From an uncultured Prevotellaceae bacterium (GTDB lineage: Bacteria > Bacteroidota > Bacteroidia > Bacteroidales > Muribaculaceae), in the NCBI GenBank assembly GCA_900318205.1, contig ONJS01000023.1, forward strand, positions 1 to 45,090: a stretch of 45,090 nucleotides of DNA, written 5' to 3'. The notes beneath the pieces were generated by a model. That model saw only the letters and a list, made by a program, of their open reading frames with translations, searched no databases and was not told the origin of the DNA. This document shows, one piece after another, positions 26,067-36,700 of the stretch (positions are counted from its first letter, which is position 1; each line of letters opens with the position of its first letter). The position numbers and the translations under genes are program-made.

Positions 26067-26672
26067 ATGAATTTCAAGAACATTATTATGACCGTATTGG
26101 CACTGCTTGTATCAACGTCATGCAGCGGCCAGGCAAAACAAGAAAAAGATATGGAAACGACAGGTAAAGCATTGGTAGTGTTCTTCTCGCATGCGGGAGA
26201 CAACTACGCGGTAGGAAACATCGAGGTGGGCAACACCAAGATTGTCGCTGACTACATCAGCGAAATCATGGGCGCCGACCAGTTTGAGATTGTGACGCAC
26301 AAGTATGACGGCATGGCCTATACCCCGCTCATCAAACTCGCACAGCAGGAGGCCGACAACGGCGAGTTGCCCGAGTATGAGGGCGACGTGGACCTGAGCC
26401 AGTACGACACCGTCTTCATCGGCGGTCCCGTGTGGTGGGGCACCTATCCACAGGTGATGTTCACTTTCTTCAAGAAACACGGCGATGACCTGCAGGGCAA
26501 GACGGTCATCCCCTTTACCACCCACGAGGGTAGCGGACTCGCCAACTGCGTGGAGGACGTGAAGGCCGCCTTCCCCAGCGCCAATGTCACCAAGGGCTTC
26601 AGCATCTACGGCCACGAGGTTCGCACCGGCAAGGCGAAGGTAGAGAAGTGGCTGAAAGGCTTAGAATTCTGA
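26067..26672 (+). CDS. Flavodoxin-domain lipoprotein
   Basis: 201 residues. The signal has a lipobox STSC (Cys19), so the flavodoxin domain is anchored at the envelope. FMN-site features are VVFFSHAGDNYAVG (about 37-50), FIGGPVWWGTYP (about 116-127) and TTHEGSGL. It is homologous to the 'flavodoxin_4' proteins of Bacteroidetes that sit next to aldo/keto reductases. It probably carries electrons for, or reduces substrates alongside, the adjoining reductases. It follows the SDR by 12 nt. Confidence 0.9.
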   Translation: MNFKNIIMTVLALLVSTSCSGQAKQEKDMETTGKALVVFFSHAGDNYAVGNIEVGNTKIVADYISEIMGADQFEIVTHKYDGMAYTPLIKLAQQEADNGELPEYEGDVDLSQYDTVFIGGPVWWGTYPQVMFTFFKKHGDDLQGKTVIPFTTHEGSGLANCVEDVKAAFPSANVTKGFSIYGHEVRTGKAKVEKWLKGLEF

Positions 26673-26692
26673 CAACTGAAAACTGACAACTA
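26671..26692. repeat. tgacaactgaaaactgacaact repeat directly before the AKR start
   Basis: The whole 20-nt gap between the flavodoxin and aldo/keto reductase genes consists of this direct repeat. It replaces any ribosome-binding site and matches the array at 4885-4925 read on the other strand. Confidence 0.7.
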
Positions 26693-27538
26693 ATGGAATA
26701 CATCAAGTTATCTAACGGCGTTGAGATGCCGACCGTGGGCTACGGCGTGTTTCTGGTAAGCCCTGACGAGTGTGAACGATGCGTTAGCGATGCCCTGAGC
26801 GTGGGCTACCGCCTGATTGATACGGCACAGGCCTACCAGAACGAGGAGGGCGTGGGCAATGCCTGGAGCAAGAGCGGCATCAAGCGCGAGGACCTGTTCC
26901 TCGTCACCAAAGTGTGGATCAGCAATGCGGGCGAGGAAAAGGCTGCACGCAGCATCGACGAAAGCCTGCGCAAATTGCAGACGGAGTACATCGACCTGCT
27001 GCTCATTCATCAGGCTTATGGTGACGTGTTCGGCTCATGGCGTGCGATGGAGAAGGCCTATCGTGCCGGCAAGGTGCGCGCCATCGGCGTGAGCAACTTC
27101 CAGGCAGGCCGCTTCTTTGATTTTGCCCACTATGTAGATGTGAAGCCAATGGTCAACCAGCTGCAGTGCAACACGCTCACCCAGCAGACGGGCATTGAGC
27201 CGATACATGATGAATTTGGCACAAAGATGATGGCATGGGGACCGCTGGGCGGACAGGGTGTTGATGGCATCGTGAAGAGCGAGGAGCTGGCGGCTATTGG
27301 AGCCAAGTACAATAAGAGCGCCGCTCAGGTCGCCCTGCGCTGGCTCACGCAGCGTGGCATCGTAGCCATCCCCAAGTCGAGCCACAAGGAGCGCATGGCA
27401 CAGAACTTTGACATCTTTGACTTCACGCTGAGCGCCGATGATATGGCCCAGATTGCAACGCTGAACCAGCACGATAACGGCACCATCAACTTTGGCGACC
27501 CGCAGTTTGTGAAGTACCTGATTGAGAATTACGGATAA
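26693..27538 (+). CDS. Aldo/keto reductase
   Basis: 281 residues, a full-length AKR of the 2,5-diketo-gluconate-reductase-like group. The catalytic tetrad is Asp43, Tyr48 (IDTAQAYQNE), Lys73 (FLVTKVW) and His106 (LLIHQAYGD). NADPH-site strands IGVSNF and IPKSSHKERMAQN are present. It reduces aldehydes or ketones. It is in the operon with the SDR and flavodoxin, suggesting a shared NAD(P)H-dependent detoxification or sugar-carbonyl reduction. Confidence 0.93.
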   Translation: MEYIKLSNGVEMPTVGYGVFLVSPDECERCVSDALSVGYRLIDTAQAYQNEEGVGNAWSKSGIKREDLFLVTKVWISNAGEEKAARSIDESLRKLQTEYIDLLLIHQAYGDVFGSWRAMEKAYRAGKVRAIGVSNFQAGRFFDFAHYVDVKPMVNQLQCNTLTQQTGIEPIHDEFGTKMMAWGPLGGQGVDGIVKSEELAAIGAKYNKSAAQVALRWLTQRGIVAIPKSSHKERMAQNFDIFDFTLSADDMAQIATLNQHDNGTINFGDPQFVKYLIENYG

Positions 27539-27542
27539 GTCC

Positions 27543-27635
27543 ATGAAGAAATCGGTGCAGGTTTTAGTAGGTGCAGGCAGCATCGGCTTGGCGATTATCC
27601 ATCGCGTGTGGGCCGGTTGTCTCACCGAAGCCTAA
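27543..27635 (+). pseudogene. Truncated short-chain dehydrogenase remnant
   Basis: An ATG 4 nt after the AKR stop opens a 30-residue frame reading MKKSVQVLVGAGSIGLAII, HRVWAGCLTEA, then stop. Its first 24 residues are a typical SDR N-terminus (beta-strand and GAGSxGxAI cofactor loop), very like the SDR at 25209. After 'WAG' the homology is lost and no downstream frame restores it before the terminator at 27705. It is therefore the start of a second SDR gene cut off by a deletion. It may still be translated as a short peptide. Confidence 0.75.
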
Positions 27636-27704
27636 GAACCGAGAAATGGCTACGACATACTAGCCAACAATACACTTCTATCGGTAGAAGAACGGAACTA
27701 ATAG

Positions 27705-27736
27705 ACGAAGCGGCTGAGGATTCTCAGCCGCTTCGT
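27705..27736. terminator. Bidirectional terminator between the redox operon and the giant gene
   Basis: A perfect 14-bp stem ACGAAGCGGCTGAG/CTCAGCCGCTTCGT (27705-27718 with 27723-27736) with loop GATT lies between convergent transcripts. Confidence 0.85.
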
Positions 27737-27769
27737 TCATATTTGCCCCAGTTGGGAGAATTAACTGAA

Positions 27770-30700
27770 TCAGTTGGTTGCAGTGGGCGAGAGGACTACT
27801 CGCTCAACATGACGTTCACCACTCTCGGTTACGACCTCGACAAGGTAAACACCGTAGTTATAGCCACTCAGGTCAATCGTGAGTGACTGACCACCGTTGG
27901 CCTTGACATGCTGCAACTGGGCTCCGCCGCTGGAGTAAACCCTCACATCGGCAAGAGGAGCCGTCGCCGTGATATTGACGTTACCGCTTGTCAATGTGGG
28001 AGCGACGAGTATCGACGCGGTCCTCATCGCCATATCATCCACACCGCTGGTGCCAAAGGTGATGACATAGGGCTCATCCAGGTCTCCAATCAGGCGGTCG
28101 CTGGTGAAGGTGACAGGATTATTGGCCACTAATACCTGACCATCGATGAGCGTGCGGAAGTCAACCTGATTACCGCTCTCATCGGCATTGGCAGCCACGG
28201 TGAGGAAGTAAGTGCCATTGATGGCGCGTACTACCCCGCGGCACTGGTTATTAATAAACGCACCGATGGCTACAGTGTCAACAAGCGTATCACCAAACTT
28301 AACCTTGGCAATGACATTCATGTTGTCGCTGTAGTTGTGGTGATCCTCAGGCGTGAACGGATACCACTGGCTCTGTCCAGGTTGACGCATAGGAGCATTC
28401 TCGGTTCCCTTGCCACTGGGATAACGGAATGTCTTGTCGGAACCATTATTGAAGTAATAGTACCCCTCGCCGGGAATAATGGCAGTCAGCGTACCGTCCC
28501 AGAATCGGCCATTGTAGATGGAGATGCGTTCCTTGTTCTTGATGTAGTCTCCCTTGACAGGATCCAGGTCGGCAAATGCCTCGCTAATCGTCAGGTTATA
28601 GATGGAGAACGGTCCAATCCAGTTCCATCCGCTGACAATCTGCTGGCTGGTAACCGACGGGTCAATGTATGTGCCCTGGATGTGGGCTGTCACATCACGG
28701 TTGACCCTCACTTTATACATATTACCAGCATGGAGCTCAGTCAGTGTACCAATCCACTCAGTACTGTCACACACGCTGAAGCCATCGTTCTTGCTGTTGA
28801 TGCGTTCATAGGCCCAGTCATGACCGAAGGCTTGTTCGGGTCCCATGGGTTTGACATAAGGATCAACGTAGAACGAAATCCAGTTCCAGCCTTTCTTGAA
28901 GTCTATCGTCTGCTCTATCTCGTCATCCACAATCCACTTGACTGGTTCATCATAGGTACCAATCAACGCGTTAGGCTGGAAATTGAGCGGTCTCATCAAA
29001 CTACCGACGATAGTGGTCACATTGTTGTAAACAACCCCTTCCTCGCCACTGTAGATCTTGAATACGATAGGCTCGGGAGCAATAGACTCTTCGGTACCAT
29101 AGATGGTCATGTTCACAAAGTAGGCACCACGTGAGGCCAAGAGGCTCGGCGATGCTATACCACGGCACTCACCATTGATAAATGCAGCCACCTTGGTATT
29201 GGAGTTCTGGTCAATCTTGTCATTGAGATAGAACTGACCAATCACGTTCATGGTGGACTCATAATTGTTGATATCTACACTCCATGAGGGTTCATTACCC
29301 TTGATGTCGAGAGAGACATGCAAGGGTGTGTAGATGCCGTCCTCATCACAGGCATAGATGACCAAGTCGTGCTTGCCAACGGGTGAACCAGCCTCAACAG
29401 TGAAAGAGATGCTGGCGTCACTATTCACTCCGATGGTCCCCTCGGAGGGTGAAACCTTTACCCACCTGGGCGCACCACTGATGGCAAATGAAGTGCTGGT
29501 GCTGCTGTTGTTCTTGATCCAGTTAAAGAAGGTGAACTCTTTAAGGCGATCAACTTCAAACTGAATATCATTGTCCTCCCATTCAATTGAGTTATAGTTG
29601 GCAACAGCACTCCACGATATGTTCTCGCTGAGGTTATCGCAGTTGTCCTTCACATTCTTCACACGGACGTTGATCTGGTTGCCATGCAGTCGCGAGGGCA
29701 GTTCACGCAGGGTGATGTAAATCTCGTTATTGCTGGCCGTGAAGTCAAAGTCGATGTTCTGCTCGTCGGGAGCACTCTTCAACGCCGGGGCGGTGAGCGC
29801 TTGAGTAGGAGCGAGATGAGTAGGTGTCAGGGCAGTCGATGGCAGCATCTTGTTCACAAGAGAGAACTCGTGGACAATATTGCCATTTGCATCGAGCAGT
29901 GCACGCTGCATGGGGAAGTAACCCACCAGACCGACCACCTTGGCGGTATCTATCATTGCATATCGGCCGCTGGTAACCGTCGTGGCATCGGCAGCGATGC
30001 TCCACACGCGCAACTCATCGATGTCACCCGTGAAGAAGCGTGCATCCACTTCCTCATCGTCCACCGTACGCCTTGTCGAGCCAATGTAAAGATAATCACC
30101 TTGGGGAGCGGGAATCAGTTGCTCGGCCATGGTCTTTACGGCTTTGCCGTCAACATAGGCTACGGTGCTCAAGCCACGTCGCACGTTGAATGCCAAGTGG
30201 TGCCAATAACCGTCACTGTAATTCACATCGCTGAGGAGATAACGGGTGCCATCGGATATGAGCGAGGACTGTTGCCACTGACCGAAGGTGCGCAATTCCA
30301 GACCTCCGGCTTCATTGAAGCCCAACCAGATGTTATTGACGATGGAGAACAGTGTCGCCTCATGATTAGCGTCAGGCTCACCACGGAACCACATCTCGAT
30401 GAGGTAACTGTCGGTCGAGCGTGAATCCATCCTAGAGATATCGGCCTTCAATGAGGTCTGTCCGTCGAGATGTGCCGCCAGATTCACATTGTCGATATTC
30501 CACTGTTCGGTTTCCATAATCATGTTGCGGCTGCGTGCATAGTCCCTCACGATAGTGCCGTGTCCCTCATTCATCTTCCAGTAACTGATAATGCCTGGCG
30601 TGTAGGGCGGGATGTTGTTCATCTTGTTTTCCAGAATCTCTTCACGAGTGAGCACTTTCTTCCAGATGGACAACTGATGCATAGCACCATGGAATTCCCC

Positions 30701-33700
30701 ACCAACACTCACTCGACCCTCACCGACATAGGGAGGCACGATAATGTTATCAAACAAGGGCACTACCTCATCCTCGATGGCATAGAATGCATTGACAACC
30801 GGCGAAGCGCCATTCTTGTAGGTCATACCGACAAATACCCACTTGTCGACAGGAATCATCCCGCTTGAAGTGAACGTTTCTCCCGTCATGTCGAGCATGG
30901 CATGTCCGTCATCGGTGACCTTGAGGGCCATAAAGTTGTCGTTGGTACCATGCCAGAGGACAGTTCCACCCGACTGGCGCTTCATCCAGAAGCTCAGCGA
31001 GAAGTCGGTGTCATTGATAGGCAGATAAGCCTCGGTGCTGACCTCGTTGCCGTTGAGCTGAAGCGATACCTCGTGATCTACAGGAGCGTCGTTGAGCACA
31101 CCTGTGATGACGAAGTTATCATCCTTGGTGAGGTAACTCTCGCGGATGTCCTCGTTGAAGCGGAGGTGGATATTATCGGCGGGCGTAAAGATGCCGGTAT
31201 TGGGCTCCACCTGGCCTAATAGCTTGGGACCGCGGGTGTCGCGGATGATCTCGAGCTCGGGAGTGACATTGACCACGCCATTGGTGCAATAGCTCTCGGC
31301 AACAACCAAGTAGCGTCCATCGATATTGGGCAACTGCAGGGTGTAGTTGATATTGGGTGTCTCACTAGGAATCAGGCTCTGGAATTCAGTTTCTTCACCT
31401 TCGTCAAGATACTGGTCACCGTTGACCCAATCGTGGGCTACAATCCAGTTATCGTCACCGATGAAACGGTACTTGAGCCTTATTCCCTTAAAGCCCGTGA
31501 ACTGACGATAAATGTCGCTGATGGTGGCTATGATGCCATCATTATCCCTATAAGCCTTGTAGTTCAAGATATTCTTGTTCAACTTCAGCGTGACAGCAGG
31601 TGCTGCGGGTACAAAGTGGGCACTGAATGAAACTTCGTCCATGACATTGTTTGCCTGGCAGGTGCTCATCAATCGCAACTTGAGATCGTTATAGTCAAGA
31701 ACCGACGGGTCGCTCTGACGGATGGTAAGCGTCAATTTTACCGTCTGGCCGTAAGGAATCCATATGTCGCTTCCTTGAGCCAGCGGCAGGCCGTTGAACA
31801 GTACAACCAACCCGTTAGGATTGCTGAGAGGATCCATCGCCAGTTTGACGACATTGTACTGGGATTGTGTCTCACTCTCGTTGGTGAGCCACACCTCGAT
31901 GTTAGCATCATGCCCGGCGGGAATGTCGGTGATATTGCGCTGGGGCGTGCTGATCTTGGGATTGTCAAGTTTCATCGTGCCATAGTTCAGGATGTGGCGC
32001 CCCGCTTCATAGTACTTGGTACGTTGCTCGGGCTCATAGGGGCATCGGGTCTGACCCGCTCGTGTACGGAAAATCGGTCCCCAACTGCGAGGCGAGGTGA
32101 AGATGTCCACCGTGTGAGCCTCTTCTGAATTTGTGTCGTCGAATTTGTAGCTGAACACTTCCTTGAACTTCTGCTCGTCAACATCGTTCATGACATAATT
32201 GTGCCCGGCGCTGATGGCGCTTTCAATGGATACTCCGGTGCCATTGGCGCTAAAGCCGCCCAATGAGTTCCAAATGAGGGTTGACTTTACCTTAAGCGTC
32301 TGATTACTGCGACGCAAACTGTCGGTGATTGACGATGCATTCACCACATCTCCGAACTCGAACGACTCATTCCTCTTGAGATATTTGCTCTCATTCTGGA
32401 ACGCCTCGACCTTGTCCTTCTCGTTGAGTTCCAACTGGTCCCTCCATAGTTTGATGGACTCATTGAACCAGCGCACACTATCGCAACCATTATAGGTTTT
32501 GGGTGTGCGGAAGTAGTAGCTGGGCATTGGGCCTTCAGTTGTTGGATTGGCTTGGTCGCCCCACATCTCATCATCATTGGACAGTCCATAGTTGGGATTA
32601 TCCTCGGTCAAGAGCGTGTAATAGGTGGGCACTACGGGATTCTCCTCCATCTGGCTCAAGTCGGTGATATGCGTAAACTTACTGTTGCGTGTGGCTTTGA
32701 TGTTGGGAATAAGGGTTTTCTCAATATACTTCTGCGTATAGTTGAAATGGGTGCCGAATTTCTCGCCCATGCTCACGCAGCGGTCATTGCCCAACTTATA
32801 GGTTCCATCGTCCTGCAGCATCAGGTTGACTTCGTTGGCAGCCCCCACGATGTAGTTGGTGGAGTAACCGATAAACACATCACCATCGCTGCCCACATAG
32901 CCACCTCCACTGGAGGTTGAAACGCTGTGGGAGTTGGTATAGGTCGTGTATCTCGTGTTGTCCCAGTCCGACGTCAGTTCATAGCCTCCAGTAATGGTTT
33001 CATCATGTAGGATTTTAGCGGTAGTGACCGATGCCACGCCAATACCGAATGAAGTGATAACCTCAAATCCCGTCGAATACTTGAACTTGATATTAGTACC
33101 CTGATGCAAGCCATGGATCTTGGTGGTATAGGCTGTCTTGACGGTATCAACGCTCCACGTGGCGCTGGAACCCGAACCAGGGGGATCTCGCAATACCATG
33201 TCCACATAACTGGGACCAGCGGTAATGAAGTTATTGCCCGTGGGCACAACGCCCAGCACAATGCCCTGTAACGAATTGGGTAACCAGTTGACGGATTTGC
33301 CATTGATGACCGAGGCAATGTTCATCGAACGCACATAAGGCGCCGTCAGATTGGGGAAGCCAGCAGTCCACTCATAGATGGCTTCGCCCTTGTTGTCCAA
33401 TTTGATTTGGTTAGCCTGCATTTCGATGATGGTGCCCGCATAGATTGTACGCCCATCGATTGTGGTGTCGTTGGCCATAACAGCCACCCCGTTGCCCATC
33501 TCGTTATTGATGGTAATGATGGAGTCGGCCATGACGTCCCGGTAGAGGATACCCTCTGCCAAACGATCATAGTTACGGTATGGCTCATAGAGTTTGATCT
33601 TGTAACGGTAATTGCGGTGTTGCAAGAACAACGGGTAGTCGTAATAATAATCGACATTTCCTGTGCCCTCGTCAACATGATAAATCGGCAAGGCAATATC

Positions 33701-36700
33701 ATTATCATCACCCATCATGATGGTATCGTTACCGAATGCACCCGCTGCTGCACCTATCTGAATCACATCAAACACGGGCTGGCTGCGATAGGTCAACAAC
33801 AGTTTCTTGTTGCAGCGGTAGAGCGGCAGATAGGTGGTGTGTAACTCATTCCAGAGGGTGTCAGGACGAACGCTGTCCAACGGATTGGTCAGGTTGATGG
33901 CTGGAATGTTGCGGAACACCTCATCGGTCTCCAGGCCATGGTTATTGTCAAATTTCACGCTCTCGACGGCATAGCGCAGGGGCGGCAGCATGGCGCTGAA
34001 CTCGCCCGTGAGGGAGTCGGTGGTGATATAGACCACTTTCACCTCATCGGGGTCGTTAAACCCACGCCACGAGGTACTGTGGATGGCATCGGCAGCCGAG
34101 GGGACATCGACACGTTCGGGATTGTCCACCCATTCTACAGTCGTGCCCGTCTCCCGCTTGATGGCATTGATGCGTCGTTGCGGGTGGTCAAGCATGGTGA
34201 GTCTGATGGTGGCCTTGCCGATGGTGTTCTGGCTATAGCCATAACCCAAGGGAACACTGCCTTGGGCGGCACCACCGGTCACGCGACCCGAGAAGTTGAC
34301 CAGCGTGTTGTCATAGAAATCAAGATGCGTCTCACTGCGGAAGTCATAGCGTTCTCCCTCCTGCTGCGGATATCGGCCCCCGCCCTCAAAGGTGTGACCG
34401 TTGCGCTTGACCTCAATATAATGCTCACCGATGGGCACCGAGATGGTGAATTCACCATTGGCATCACTATAGATGGTCTTGTTCTCACGTGTGCAGGGAG
34501 TTCCGTCAACAAAGAACATGACACTGTCGACAGGAACGGTGGTCCCGGAGTAGCGGATGGTACCACTCACAGTGAAACTTGACACATCGGTGAAGTCATA
34601 CCCGTTGAGTGACAATGAATTGGCGCTGATGAAGCCTGTGCGGCTTGTGGGGCTGAAATCGTGAACGCCCAACACGGGGCGAACGGTGTAGCCCGTTCCA
34701 CTGCCGCTGAAGGGGATACCACGGATGATGTACTCGCCATTAGCATTGGTCATTCCATAGAGACTCAATTGGTCATGGGTGGGAATAAACGTTGACGCAA
34801 GGCTGTTGCGGTTGATGATGGGATGATTGCCATTGGGGGCGCCATTGGTATAAGAATTGTCATAGGCGTACAGGGTCAAGCCTTCGTCAAACGGATAGTA
34901 GAGCTTCAAGCCCTCCTCACGACCACTGAGGATGCGGTTGCGGTCTCGGGCAATCTCATCATTGGTCAAGGCCTTGCTCCACAGGCGTACATCATCAATA
35001 TAGCCGCTATAACCATGAATCTTGTCCTCGTCACCGCCGCCAAAGTAAATGATGGCTTTGCCATTATGGTCGGTGAACGCATAGTCCCCGCTCACCTGGG
35101 CACTCACCACATCAGATTTGCCATTCAGGATTATATCATATTTGCCGGTGCCATCGTGACGCAGGGTGACATGGCTGAAGATGCCGGCACTAACCGTGTC
35201 GGGTGCTACGATGAGTGCTTCCTCGTTGCTGTCCATGTGCCACTGCAGCAGATATTGGCCACTGGTCTCTGTCGGGACGAGCCTCAGGTCGCCGATACCG
35301 TCAAACGTCAACACCTTTGAATAATCGACGGTGCTGCCACTAGCATTACGGATGGTCTGGTCAGGACTAAGCCACATCTGCACGGTAAAGGCTTTCTCGG
35401 GAGCAATCAATCCCTGGGCATAGTTCAATGTGGGCTGCCACATGACGCCTAAACCGCCTTGATAGATTCGGCGGCTATAGAATTGGTCACGTGTTGACTG
35501 CTCATCGTTGGTGCGATCCAGCATGACTTGCACGTTCGGGACAGCAGTGCCGGTCTCAAAGGTCACACGTCCAGCAATCACACCAGTTGCCTGTCCGAAG
35601 CCCGACTCCTCGATATAGTTGCTCACAACCATATTTCCGGTGCCATCACAGTCAGTACCGTAGGCAGTCACGCGGTATTCATAGTAGCGGCCCGGCTCGG
35701 CAGATTCGTCAAGATAGACATACTCTGTCGCAGTGCCCTGGGTAGTGTAGATGGTAATCCATTCATCATCGCCGATGAAACGACGTTTCACATCGTAGGT
35801 CGTCGGCCGGGTGCCCACTTGCTTGGCTCTCCACGTGAGGCGCACACCCGTTTTGAAGTCACCCTTGCTGATTGTCACTGAGGTGACGACACTGCCCTCA
35901 AGCACATGGGCTGCGATGGTGTCGCTGCTATAATGGATTTTGTTGTCCACCAGGTCGGTCGTGACAAAGTAGCGGTAAATGTCGCAATTGCTGGCTGGCC
36001 GTGTGTCCTCAAATGAGGCTTTCCCTGCCCGCCTGTCAACATCGACAGTGCCATAATTGTTTTCCAGGGTGCCGTCGGGGGTGATGCGGTTGACCGCAAA
36101 CTTCACCATATTGTCACTGGCGGGTATGCCGCCAAATTCCCAATCAATCTTCACCTTGTCGGTAACAGTAGCGTCCTGAACAAGGGTCAACGGGATGACA
36201 GGGGTGGTGCTTACCCAAACCTCGGAGGCATCAAGGATGGTCAAGGGTTCAGGATCGGTGGGAATGTTGATATCACTCCATACCTGCTTAAGCTGGAAGA
36301 CCTCGTAACGGTATCGCTTGCCGTATTCCAGACCTTGTTCCAGGCCATCGATGTAATACTGGCGGGATGTCGTTCCCAACTTCATGCGGTTGCTCTTGAA
36401 GTTGCCGTTCTCGTCCACTGTCGTTCGATAGATCTGGAAATCGCCTTCTTTGGGGTCGGCCTGATCGTCCCATCCCAAGCGCAAGTCGCCTGTCACCTGG
36501 TTGAAATCGACACTCACATTGAGTTTGTCATTATTGAACGTTGCGGTAGTCGTCTCACTGCCCGGGAGATTCTCGGTGATGGTCCAATTGGTGGAATACT
36601 CGGAACTACCGCCATTCCAGTAATTGATGCGCATTTTCACTGCCGTGCTGCGTTCCACATTCACCTTGAAGGTCTTGTCCATCGGAACTTGGATGGCGAC

